Shown: in pieces, positions 1 through 6,572 of the stretch | Layout of the letters: each line of letters begins with the position of its first letter | How positions within the stretch are numbered: the stretch's first letter is position 1 | NCBI GenBank assembly: GCA_044349155.1 | Contig: JBIKRQ010000244.1 | Coordinates: forward strand, 1 to 9,509 | Source of the DNA: VGSZ01 sp044349155 | GTDB taxonomy: Bacteria > Myxococcota > UBA727 > VGSZ01 | Length of the DNA: 9,509 nt | Direction: 5' to 3' | Notes under the pieces: generated by a model | Seen by the model: the letters and a program-made list of their open reading frames with translations, nothing else | Databases searched by the model: none | Told to the model about the DNA's origin: nothing | Program-made: the position numbers and the translations under genes

Positions 1-47
1 GTCGTCGCCGAGCCCGATTAGGTTCGGGCAATCGCGACGTTCCCGAA

Positions 48-78
48 GAGCCGGATGTGAGATCCACAAGTCCGGTTC
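48..78 (+). ncRNA. Group II intron domain V (catalytic hairpin)
   Basis: The lower stem GAGCCGGA (48-55) pairs with TCCGGTTC (71-78) over 8 bp, including the G-U wobble of the AGC catalytic triad. A two-nucleotide bulge (AG, 69-70) sits where domain V always has one. The upper stem TGTG (56-59) pairs with CACA (65-68) around the loop AGATC. The hairpin is 31 nt, slightly shorter than the usual 34, because the upper stem has 4 instead of 5 bp and the loop is not a GNRA tetraloop. Domain V forms the metal-binding active site of the ribozyme. Confidence 0.85.
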
Positions 79-81
79 TGT

Positions 82-114
82 GAGAGGGGCGCCGAGAGAT
101 CGGCGCCCCTACTC
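82..114 (+). ncRNA. Group II intron domain VI with bulged branch-point A
   Basis: GAG (82-84) pairs with CTC (112-114), A111 is bulged, and an 11-bp helix (85-95 with 100-110) closes on the loop GAGA (96-99). A bulged adenosine on the 3' side of this helix, three pairs from its base, is the branch-point nucleotide that attacks the 5' splice site. The intact helix and bulge suggest the 3' part of the ribozyme is not decayed. Confidence 0.85.
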
Positions 115-162
115 GAGAATTGCTACGGCACGACATCACCCTACACAGACCTACCCAAACGG

Positions 163-1077
163 TCACTCTTCCGTTGCGCGCAGCTCGGCGAGAAACTCTT
201 CCTTCGTGATCAATCCGCGCCGCGCCAGCGACCGCATCAGCGCCCAGAACTTCCGCTCCAGGGCCTCGAGCTGCTCGTGGTCGGCGGTGCGCGTCATCGC
301 CAAAATGTCGGCGTCGGCCACCGCGACCTCGACAGGTGTGGTGGGCGTGGGCGGGGCCAGCTCGCCGGGCTGCAGCGACGGCATCGCGAACACGCCGGTA
401 CGTTGGCCGAGGTAGTCGGGCGGCAGCGCGGGCGCGTCGAACGGGGCCAGCGGCATCACCGCGTCGACGGGAATGTCGGCTTCCTCGTCGAGCTGGATCA
501 ACGCGGTGTCGAGGGTTTGCCGACCAACAACGACGCGCTCGCCCGTGCCACCAGTCCCCACGATGGTCATCGGCTCGTCGGTGACAAACGCGGTCGCCTT
601 GTGGCGCGCCTCAAAGTTCAGCGGCGCAATCTCGACGCGCTGGCCCAGGTAGTAGCGGCGGATCGCCTGCTCGAGCGACGAAATCTGCGCGATCGCCGGC
701 TTCACAATCGCACCGGTCGTAAACGCGATCTCGTCGATGACGGTGGCGTTCAGCGGGTCGGCCATCGCCAGAAACAGCAGCTTGCGACCGTGCTGCTCCT
801 TCATGCCAAGCGGCAGCACATCGTGTTGTTCACACATGCGTCGCGACACGAGTTGCAACGCCTTGGGATCGACGACGATGCGGCTCAAGTCCACCATTGG
901 AAAGCCCAGCGACTCCGACAGCACGCGCGTGAGCATGCCTTCGGCCACGAAGCCTTTGGCAACAAGCGCCGTGCCCAAACGCATGCCCCACTGCCGTTGG
1001 TGCGAGAGCGCTGAGTTCAGCTGGTCGACGTCGATCAACCCGCGCTCGATCAGGATTTCGCCCAGTCGCTTCTTCAT
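163..1077 (-). CDS. Stand-alone MshEN (GspE/PilB N-terminal) domain protein
   Basis: This 304-residue protein starts with the MshEN / T2SSE N-terminal fold that precedes the ATPase in type II secretion and type IV pilus motors and binds c-di-GMP in MshE. Two tandem motifs are visible: the first (4-27) begins RLGEIL and ends in Gln27, as the c-di-GMP-type motif requires; the second (33-56) begins RLGTAL but lacks the terminal Gln. The fold runs to about residue 146. No Walker A or B follows; instead there is a Pro/Ala-rich linker (about 150-262) and a conserved-looking helical tail (about 268-301). It is therefore an adaptor or receptor, not a motor ATPase. The ATG at 1077 is chosen over an in-frame GTG at 1083 because GGAG lies 5 nt before the ATG and touches the GTG. 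It is the last gene of the minus-strand run, 79 nt after the transporter fusion. Ligand binding is inferred; the family call is firm. Confidence 0.88.
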   Translation of the reverse strand: MKKRLGEILIERGLIDVDQLNSALSHQRQWGMRLGTALVAKGFVAEGMLTRVLSESLGFPMVDLSRIVVDPKALQLVSRRMCEQHDVLPLGMKEQHGRKLLFLAMADPLNATVIDEIAFTTGAIVKPAIAQISSLEQAIRRYYLGQRVEIAPLNFEARHKATAFVTDEPMTIVGTGGTGERVVVGRQTLDTALIQLDEEADIPVDAVMPLAPFDAPALPPDYLGQRTGVFAMPSLQPGELAPPTPTTPVEVAVADADILAMTRTADHEQLEALERKFWALMRSLARRGLITKEEFLAELRATEE

Positions 1078-1082
1078 GTGCA

Positions 1083-1086
1083 CTCC
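1083..1086 (-). promoter_or_regulatory. Ribosome binding site of the MshEN gene
   Basis: GGAG on the minus strand, 5 nt before the ATG at 1077. It abuts the upstream in-frame GTG and so decides the start. Confidence 0.7.
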
Positions 1087-1156
1087 ATCGTGAACGCTGC
1101 GTCGTGTGCTGCGGACTCTGTGCCCGTTGTCGCTGTCGTCGCCGTTGTCGTCGTCA

Positions 1157-4100
1157 TCACGAGCCGCCGGCCTTGTCGATCAGCGCGCGCAGGCGGTTGG
1201 CCAACACGTCAAAGAAGCCGTGCATGAGGCTGGCGCGGTCGGCCATCAGGTCGAAGAATTGTTCGCGTTCGACGACGAGCAGCCGCGACGAACCGGCATC
1301 CGACACCCGTGCGGTCACCGGGCGTGGGCCCTTGTCGACAAAGCTCACCTGCCCAGCGCTCTCGCCCGCGTGCAGCGTCATGATCTGCCGACCCTGGCGG
1401 GTGAGCTCGACGACGCCATCGCAAATCACGTACAGGCTGTTGTTGCTGGTATCGCCCTCGCGATAGAGCACATGCCCCGCGTCGACGACGAGTTCGGTGG
1501 CCAACGCGGCAATCGCCAGCAGGTCATCGGCCGACAGCCCGTGAAAAATGTCGACGTCTTCCAGCAGGAACAGCCGCTCGATCAGGTCATCGGCCATGTC
1601 TGGTCCCTCGAGTTCAAAGCTGCCGGGCAGCAACGCCGTTTCGGTGGTCGTCGGCGGCACCGACAACGACGACGACGCCAACCGCGCCACGGTGGCCTGC
1701 GCAATGCCGCGCAGCAGCGGATCGCGTGAGTGGGTGAGGCGGCGCACGCGCAGCTCGGCGTCGGCCACGGCGCGCGTGTTGTCGGGCACGTCGAGCAACG
1801 ACAGAAAGTCGCCGCGCAAATGGTCAGCGGTCAACGTTGCATCGAGCAGCTCGATGGCATCCAACCGCGCCTGCCGCCGCGTATCCAACAGGCCAGCAAC
1901 CACCACGCGCATGCGTTCAATGCCGCGGTGAATGCCCAGCAATTGCAGTGCGATTTCAAGGTTTTGCCGGCGCCGGTCGTCCACAACGCGCTTCAGCAGC
2001 CGCAGGCCTTCGTGGGGGCTGCCATCGAGATCGAGGGCCGCTTCGGCATAGGCGGCGTAGGCCACCAGGCGTCGGCCAATCGCTTCGTCGAGGCGTCGTC
2101 GTTCCACCACCACGTCGGCGTTGCGCTCCACAATGCGCACGAGGCTGCCGGCGATGCGCGACTGCAAATACGCGTCGTCGCGCGGGTTCGAAAACAACAG
2201 TGCGTGGGCGGCAGCGTCGGTGCCGATGCGCTCAAGAAGGCGGGGCACGCGCACGCGCACAGCGACGGGCAGGGTGGTGTCGTCGAGGGCTGCCGACAAC
2301 GCGGGCACTGCCCCATCGCGAAAGCGCACGAGGGCTGCACCCACGGCGGTGCGCGTGCTGCGTTCACCGAGTCGTGGAATCAGCGCGTCGACGTGGGCAG
2401 GATCGCCGCGCCGAGCAGCCGCTTCGATGGCCAGCCCGCGCACGCTGTCGTCGTCGTCGTTCATCAAGCGCAGCACGGCACCGGAGTAGCGGGCATCGCG
2501 CAACGCACCCATCAGGCGGGCCAGTTCACGGCGCCAGGCGAGGTCGAGCGTGCCCAGTTGCTCGAGGATCTTCTGCAGCCGTTCGCGCGCCCGACGGTCA
2601 TTGCGTGTGCGCAACGCGACCTCGAGGGCCGCGCACACCACACCGGGTTCGTCGTCGTCGAGGAAGTCGAGCACCACGTCTGCTGCACGACCAGGCTGCA
2701 CACGCGCGAGGGCGCGCACAGCTTCGGCGCGAGGGCGGCGCGCACCGGGGGTCCTCGCAATCACCAGCAGGCGTTCGGCGAGGCGGTGGTCGGGCCGGGC
2801 CGGCACGCGCGCGAGGGCGGTGGAGCGAACGCGTTCGTCGGCGTGCTCGAGCAGCAGCAGCAGCGCGTCGTCGGCGAGCTCGTAGGTGGGGCCCAGCGCA
2901 TCGAGAGCAGCGAGCACCACGTCGGCGTCGGGATCGCGCAGCCCGCGCTCCAGGGCACTGCGGGTGTCTTTGTCGGCAGGGTCGATCGAAAACGCACGCC
3001 GACTGCTGCTGCGTGTTTGCACGCGCGCTTCAAGGGCCGACACGTACAAGCGACGCAGTTGCGGCAACAGCGCCAACGTCGCTGCGGCGGTGGCGAGCAC
3101 GGTGAACACCGACACCACGCCGCTGTTGGCCGACAGCAATCCGAGCACGATGCCGGCGGCAGCAGCGCCCATTTTTTTGATCGCCCCGTCGATGAGCGTG
3201 CGCGATTGCGAGCGCACTTCGGGAGCAATCGGGTTGTACAAAAGGGCAACGACGACGGGGTGCAACGAGTAGGCACCCGCCATCTCCACACCCTTGAGCA
3301 CGACGAGCACCGTGAAGGCCCACGGCACGCCAGCAGCGTCGGCGATCGCGTACACGAGCGAGCACAGCACGAGCACCGCGGGCACCACCGCGGCGAACAA
3401 AAACACGCCCAGGTGCTGCAGCAGGCGGCCCGTCAGTCCCACCTGCAGCACGACGACAACGATGCCCACCACGGCGTTCAGCAAGCCGAACAGGCCAGCC
3501 ATGTCTTCTTCGCTGCCGGTGCGTGCTGCTGCTGCACGAAACACGAAGTCCGACGCCGCACCGGTGGCCGCCAACAACACCACAAGCCCAGCTACAGCGC
3601 GCGTGTACGCCGAGCCCGTGAGTGCTTGCAGCGACTCGCGCATGCCCACCGGACGTCGTCGCGGTGCGGTGGCCGTGCCCGTCGCTGTGGGATCGACGTC
3701 GTGCGACGACGACCGTGACCGCAGGGCGCGCAACAACGGCAGGGCCACCACCCACATCACGGCGGCGAGCATCATGGGCAGCACCACGCCGGTGACGCCG
3801 ACGGTGAGCTTGAGCATCAGGCCTGCGAGGGCCGACCCCAACATGCCGCCGCCGGCCACCACACCGACGACGCGCTTTTGATCGCGGCTGGTGAAGCCAT
3901 CCATCAAGCGCGACCAGAACAGCACCGATCCCGTCGTCGCCGTCGCCTCGCCGAGCACGTACAACACCGCGGGCGCACCGGGCACACGCGCCCACACGGC
4001 GATGGTGCTCAACAGCACGAGCAGCGCGTTGACGACGATGACTTCGCCAAACAACCGCTTCAGCGGCCGCCGGCTCATGAGCTTCGTGAGCCCACCCGTG

Positions 4101-4312
4101 ACCAGCGTGACGACGACAGCGACCGCCGCGTACAGCAATGGCAGTTGTGCCGGATCGGCGCGCGAGAGGAACAGCGCGTTGGTGCCCGACTTGATGAGCG
4201 TGACGCCGCCAACGAAGCAGGCGTGAAACAACGCCGACAAAAACGCCGCCCGCGCAACAAAGCGCGGGAGTCCCAGCACCCGGGCCACAAGGACAGCGAC
4301 AAAGCTGTTCAC
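1157..4312 (-). CDS. NTT/MFS-like nucleotide transporter fused to HEAT repeats and a cyclic-nucleotide-binding domain
   Basis: This 1051-residue protein has three parts. Residues 1 to about 425 hold about twelve hydrophobic segments and resemble the ATP/ADP translocase (NTT, Npt1/Npt2) and MFS-like family, including the stretches FWSRLMDGF (132-140), GVVAGGGMLGS (150-160) and the charged SQSRTLIDGAIKKMG (368-382). Residues about 445-880 are paired amphipathic helices of HEAT type. Residues about 912-1051 form a CRP-like cyclic-nucleotide-binding domain with a phosphate-binding cassette at 983-1003: the phosphate-contacting Arg is present (R997), but the ribose-contacting Glu is Gln (Q988). 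There is no helix-turn-helix, so it is a regulated membrane protein rather than a transcription factor. The start is GTG, 27 nt after the FHA gene, with a weak GAAGG at 4324-4328. The substrate is unknown; family members move ATP/ADP or other nucleotides, and free-living homologues may not. The domains are seen; gating of transport by a cyclic nucleotide is inference. Confidence 0.92.
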   Translation of the reverse strand: MNSFVAVLVARVLGLPRFVARAAFLSALFHACFVGGVTLIKSGTNALFLSRADPAQLPLLYAAVAVVVTLVTGGLTKLMSRRPLKRLFGEVIVVNALLVLLSTIAVWARVPGAPAVLYVLGEATATTGSVLFWSRLMDGFTSRDQKRVVGVVAGGGMLGSALAGLMLKLTVGVTGVVLPMMLAAVMWVVALPLLRALRSRSSSHDVDPTATGTATAPRRRPVGMRESLQALTGSAYTRAVAGLVVLLAATGAASDFVFRAAAARTGSEEDMAGLFGLLNAVVGIVVVVLQVGLTGRLLQHLGVFLFAAVVPAVLVLCSLVYAIADAAGVPWAFTVLVVLKGVEMAGAYSLHPVVVALLYNPIAPEVRSQSRTLIDGAIKKMGAAAAGIVLGLLSANSGVVSVFTVLATAAATLALLPQLRRLYVSALEARVQTRSSSRRAFSIDPADKDTRSALERGLRDPDADVVLAALDALGPTYELADDALLLLLEHADERVRSTALARVPARPDHRLAERLLVIARTPGARRPRAEAVRALARVQPGRAADVVLDFLDDDEPGVVCAALEVALRTRNDRRARERLQKILEQLGTLDLAWRRELARLMGALRDARYSGAVLRLMNDDDDSVRGLAIEAAARRGDPAHVDALIPRLGERSTRTAVGAALVRFRDGAVPALSAALDDTTLPVAVRVRVPRLLERIGTDAAAHALLFSNPRDDAYLQSRIAGSLVRIVERNADVVVERRRLDEAIGRRLVAYAAYAEAALDLDGSPHEGLRLLKRVVDDRRRQNLEIALQLLGIHRGIERMRVVVAGLLDTRRQARLDAIELLDATLTADHLRGDFLSLLDVPDNTRAVADAELRVRRLTHSRDPLLRGIAQATVARLASSSLSVPPTTTETALLPGSFELEGPDMADDLIERLFLLEDVDIFHGLSADDLLAIAALATELVVDAGHVLYREGDTSNNSLYVICDGVVELTRQGRQIMTLHAGESAGQVSFVDKGPRPVTARVSDAGSSRLLVVEREQFFDLMADRASLMHGFFDVLANRLRALIDKAGGS

Positions 4313-4339
4313 GACGTCAGCGGCCTTCGCGTGCGCATG

Positions 4340-4885
4340 TCAGCCACCCGTCACGGCCTGCACGCGGTCGTACAAGCTGCGGGCGCTCACCCACTGAAAC
4401 ACGCAGCGGCCAAACACGACGGTGTCGCCGTCGAGGATCGGCACCTTGGCGCGCGACGGCACCCGCAGCCCGTTGTGGCGCGTGCCATTGGCGCTGCCGG
4501 TGTCGACGATGAACCAGCGCAACGTGGGCTGCGCTTCGCGTTGAAAGTAGGCGTGCAGCTTCGACACGGTTTTGTGCGGCACGCAGATGTCGTTGGTTTC
4601 GCTGCGGCCCAAAAACACGCGGTCTTGCGCGGGCGCGTCGTCGGGCTTCTTCACCGTGATGACCCAGTGGCGAATGCGAAACACGTCGGTACCCGGCCCA
4701 CCACCACCATCGCGTTGCACGTCGCTCAGGCCGTTTTGGTCGGTGACCACCGTCGAGAAGCGGAATTCTTCTTCGAGCACTTCGCGACCAAACAAAAACG
4801 GATGCGGATAGCGCGCAGCAAACGCCTCGGGCGTCAACGAACGCACCGTCGTTGCGTAGTCGTGGACTGTCTTGTGGCCGTTCAT
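4340..4885 (-). CDS. FHA-domain phosphothreonine-binding protein
   Basis: This 181-residue soluble protein carries a C-terminal forkhead-associated domain (about 70-167). The phosphopeptide-binding residues are all present: Gly93-Arg94-Ser95 in FLGRSETND, Ser108-x-x-His111 in VSKLHA, and Asn133-Gly134-Thr135 followed by Asn138-Gly139. LDGDTVVFG (151-159) is the usual late FHA strand. Residues 1-65 match no domain I recognise and include a Gly-rich run (60-64). It should read phosphothreonine on a partner, plausibly a substrate of a Hanks-type kinase such as the one encoded divergently at 6573-8648. It lies 27 nt upstream of the transporter fusion, so the two are probably co-translated. The ATG has only a weak GAGCGGG before it, and overlaps the stop of a possible eight-codon leader. 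The kinase-FHA link is inferred from proximity and motif integrity. Confidence 0.93.
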   Translation of the reverse strand: MNGHKTVHDYATTVRSLTPEAFAARYPHPFLFGREVLEEEFRFSTVVTDQNGLSDVQRDGGGGPGTDVFRIRHWVITVKKPDDAPAQDRVFLGRSETNDICVPHKTVSKLHAYFQREAQPTLRWFIVDTGSANGTRHNGLRVPSRAKVPILDGDTVVFGRCVFQWVSARSLYDRVQAVTGG

Positions 4886-4908
4886 GCTTGCCCGCTCATC
4901 TGGCTCAT
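4882..4908 (-). promoter_or_regulatory. Possible leader mini-ORF coupled to the FHA start
   Basis: On the minus strand an ATG at 4908 opens a frame reading MSQMSGQA whose TGA (4884-4882) overlaps the FHA start as ATGA. The frame lies in a tandem nonamer, CAGATGAGC twice (4911-4894). The FHA ATG has no strong Shine-Dalgarno, so stop-start coupling is possible. The leader itself also lacks a clear ribosome binding site, so this is weak. Confidence 0.25.
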
Positions 4909-4911
4909 CTG
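4894..4911 (-). repeat. Tandem nonamer CAGATGAGC x2
   Basis: Two exact adjacent copies lie 8 nt before the FHA start codon. They supply both ATGs of the possible leader peptide. Two copies may also be chance slippage. Confidence 0.6.
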
Positions 4912-5000
4912 GCTGCGACTGTACACGGATGATGCAGCGAGTCGACAGCGTCGCCGCCGGGCCACGCCGACGACAAGGCCAGCGCCGCTGACGATGTCGT

Positions 5001-6356
5001 TCACGATTTCAGACCGAGGTGGGTTTCGATGAAGCCCGTGTCGGTATCGCCGGCAACGAAGGCGTCGTTGGCCAGCACGCGCTGGTGCAGCGAGATGTTG
5101 GTCTTCACGCCCTCGACGACGGTGACGGCCAACGCCGCCTGCAGGCGCGCGATCGCTTCGCTGCGGGTGGCCCCATGGCCAATCACCTTGGCGAGCAGCG
5201 AGTCGTAAAACGGCGGCACCACCGAACCCGTTTCCACGCCAGCGTCGACGCGGATGCCTTCGCCCGTCGGCCACGTCGCCAGCGAGATGGTGCCGGGCGA
5301 GGGAAAGAAGCGTTTGTCGGGGTCTTCGGCGCACACGCGCAGCTCGATGGCGTGGCCGGTCTGCTGCACGGGCAACGACTCGATCACGTCGCCAGCAGCC
5401 GAGCGCAGCTGCAATTCCACGAGGTCAACGCCCGTCACGGCTTCGGTGATCGGGTGCTCCACCTGCAAGCGCGTGTTCATCTCGAGAAAGTAGAAGGCAC
5501 CCGTGTCGTCGGCGACGAACTCAACTGTACCGGCGTTGTCGTAGCCCACCGCGGCGGCCGCTTTCACCGCAGCGGCGCACAGCGCTTCACGCATGCCGGG
5601 GTGGCGGTCGACGAGGGGCGACGGCGTCTCCTCGAGCACCTTCTGGTTGCGGCGCTGGATCGAGCACTCGCGCTCAAACAGGTGATGCACATGCCCGTGG
5701 CGGTCGGCGAGGATCTGCACCTCGACGTGGTGGGGCCGCTCGATGCACTTCTCGATGAACACGCGGCTGCTGCCGAAAAACATCTCGCCCTTTTTGCGGG
5801 CGTCGTCGAAGGCCGAGCGCAGCTGCTTCTCGTTTTTGCACTTCGACATGCCGATGCCGCCGCCACCAGCGCTCGCTTTGAGCATCACGGGGTAGCCAAC
5901 AGCGTCGGCCACAGCGACGGCGGCGTCTTCGGTTTCGAGGGCTTCGACGGGGCCAGGCACCACCGGCACGCCCGCGGCGATCATCGCGAGCTTGCTTTCG
6001 ATCTTGCTGCCCATCGCGCGAATGGCGGCGACGTTGGGGCCCACAAACGTGACGCCGAGGCGCTCACACGCAGCAACGAGCGTCTCGTTCTCCGAAAGAA
6101 AGCCGTAGCCCGGGTGCAGTGCATCCGCGCCGGTCTGCTGCAGGGCGGCGACGATGGCGTCGACGTTGCCGTAGCTTTCCTTCGGCGGCGGCGGCCCAAT
6201 GCGGACAGCCTCGTCGGCTTCCTTCACAAAGGGCGCGTCAACATCGGCGTCGCTGTGCACAGCAACGGTGGCGATGCCAAGGCGCTTGGCGGTGCGGATG
6301 ATCCGGCGGGCGATTTCGCCGCGGTTGGCGACGAGGAGCTTTTTGAACTGAGCCAT
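5001..6356 (-). CDS. accC: Biotin carboxylase subunit (acetyl/propionyl-CoA or related carboxylase)
   Basis: This 451-residue protein matches the full length of biotin carboxylase (E. coli AccC is 449), which uses ATP and bicarbonate to carboxylate biotin on a carrier protein. Visible landmarks in order are LVANRGEIARR (8-18), GYGFLSEN (84-91), the ATP-grasp Lys160 with the glycine-rich loop GGGGIGM (164-170), HHVEVQILAD (209-218), ERECSIQRRNQK (228-239), and FLEMNTRLQVEHP (290-302) with the metal- and substrate-binding Glu292, Asn294 and Arg296; Arg340 is also kept. The glycine loop has Ile where AccC usually has Arg, a variant I associate with some acyl-CoA carboxylases and urea carboxylase. 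No biotin-carrier or carboxyltransferase gene is present here, so whether the substrate is acetyl-CoA, propionyl-CoA or pyruvate cannot be decided. The ATG lacks a clear ribosome binding site but fits the family N-terminus. It leads the minus-strand run and is 115 nt upstream of the FHA gene. Confidence 0.96.
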   Translation of the reverse strand: MAQFKKLLVANRGEIARRIIRTAKRLGIATVAVHSDADVDAPFVKEADEAVRIGPPPPKESYGNVDAIVAALQQTGADALHPGYGFLSENETLVAACERLGVTFVGPNVAAIRAMGSKIESKLAMIAAGVPVVPGPVEALETEDAAVAVADAVGYPVMLKASAGGGGIGMSKCKNEKQLRSAFDDARKKGEMFFGSSRVFIEKCIERPHHVEVQILADRHGHVHHLFERECSIQRRNQKVLEETPSPLVDRHPGMREALCAAAVKAAAAVGYDNAGTVEFVADDTGAFYFLEMNTRLQVEHPITEAVTGVDLVELQLRSAAGDVIESLPVQQTGHAIELRVCAEDPDKRFFPSPGTISLATWPTGEGIRVDAGVETGSVVPPFYDSLLAKVIGHGATRSEAIARLQAALAVTVVEGVKTNISLHQRVLANDAFVAGDTDTGFIETHLGLKS

Positions 6357-6429
6357 GGGCCGTCGCTAGCGGGAGCAGGCGGCGGCGTCGAGGCCCTGCG
6401 GCAGCAGCGGTGGGTCACTATCCCACTTC

Positions 6430-6445
6430 TGCATACGTGCATGCA
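6430..6445. promoter_or_regulatory. Imperfect palindrome in the divergent intergenic region
   Basis: TGCATACGTGCATGCA is an imperfect inverted repeat with perfect TGCAT/ATGCA arms, lying between the accC start (6356) and the kinase start (6573). It also contains TGCAT twice as direct repeats. Its symmetry and position fit an operator for a dimeric regulator of one or both genes. No regulator is identified. Confidence 0.35.
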
Positions 6446-6479
6446 CACGCCCGTGCGGCGAGCAGCAGTGGTCAAGGGT

Positions 6480-6509
6480 TTGAAGTCCTGCCGTCGGCGT
6501 GGCTACTGT
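6480..6509 (+). promoter_or_regulatory. Possible sigma70-type promoter of the kinase gene
   Basis: TTGAAG (6480-6485) and TACTGT (6504-6509) are separated by 18 nt and lie about 65 nt before the kinase start. The match to consensus is only partial (4/6 and 3/6). It is listed as the best visible candidate in the region. Confidence 0.22.
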
Positions 6510-6518
6510 CCGGGCCGA

Positions 6519-6539
6519 CGCAGCACGCAGCACGCAGCC
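6519..6539 (+). repeat. Heptamer CGCAGCA repeated three times
   Basis: Two exact copies and one copy ending in C sit in the presumed 5' untranslated region of the kinase gene, followed by a short GAC-rich run. It may alter leader structure; no function is visible. Confidence 0.5.
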
Positions 6540-6560
6540 GACGACGACGACAACGATCGC

Positions 6561-6566
6561 GAAGGA
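6561..6566 (+). promoter_or_regulatory. Ribosome binding site of the kinase gene
   Basis: GAAGGA lies 6 nt before the ATG at 6573. It fixes this start within a frame that stays open, antisense to accC, back to about 5019. Confidence 0.85.
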
Positions 6567-6572
6567 AACGAC

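Larger units (their letters stand above)
1..117 (+). mobile_element. 3' end of a group II intron (partial)
   Basis: The segment ends in a consecutive domain V and domain VI, the diagnostic 3' end of a group II self-splicing intron. The 5' domains and any reverse transcriptase gene lie upstream of the window. Just before domain V a 6-bp hairpin (GCCCGA 12-17 with TCGGGC 24-29) may belong to domain IV; a frame open from position 1 stops at the TAG at 19-21 and could be the tail of the intron-encoded protein, but this is too short to test. In Ll.LtrB the branch adenosine is six nucleotides from the intron end; the same distance from A111 gives 117. The sequence there ends in AG rather than the usual A-pyrimidine, so the junction may instead lie at about 120 or be degenerate. 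The intron points toward the 3' end of the MshEN gene, about 45 nt beyond that gene's stop. The domains are seen directly; mobility or splicing ability is not. Confidence 0.8.

Noticed and set aside
86..109. The GGGGCGCC hairpin read as a Rho-independent terminator for the MshEN gene.
   Set aside because: On the minus strand it is followed by TCTCAC, not a T-tract, and it is fully explained as intron domain VI.
1128..1156. GTC/GAC-rich short repeats between the MshEN and transporter genes considered as a functional repeat.
   Set aside because: Similar GAC-rich runs occur throughout this high-GC window, and the copy number is low and irregular.
1730..3718. A 662-codon open frame on the + strand.
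   Set aside because: It is antisense to the HEAT and transporter coding sequence, is His/Arg/Gln-rich with no domain, and is a usual by-product of high-GC codon bias.
5019..6572. The kinase reading frame stays open 518 codons further upstream, suggesting a 1209-residue protein.
   Set aside because: The upstream part is antisense to accC, lacks any domain, and the ATG at 6573 has GAAGGA 6 nt before it and fits the kinase-family N-terminus.
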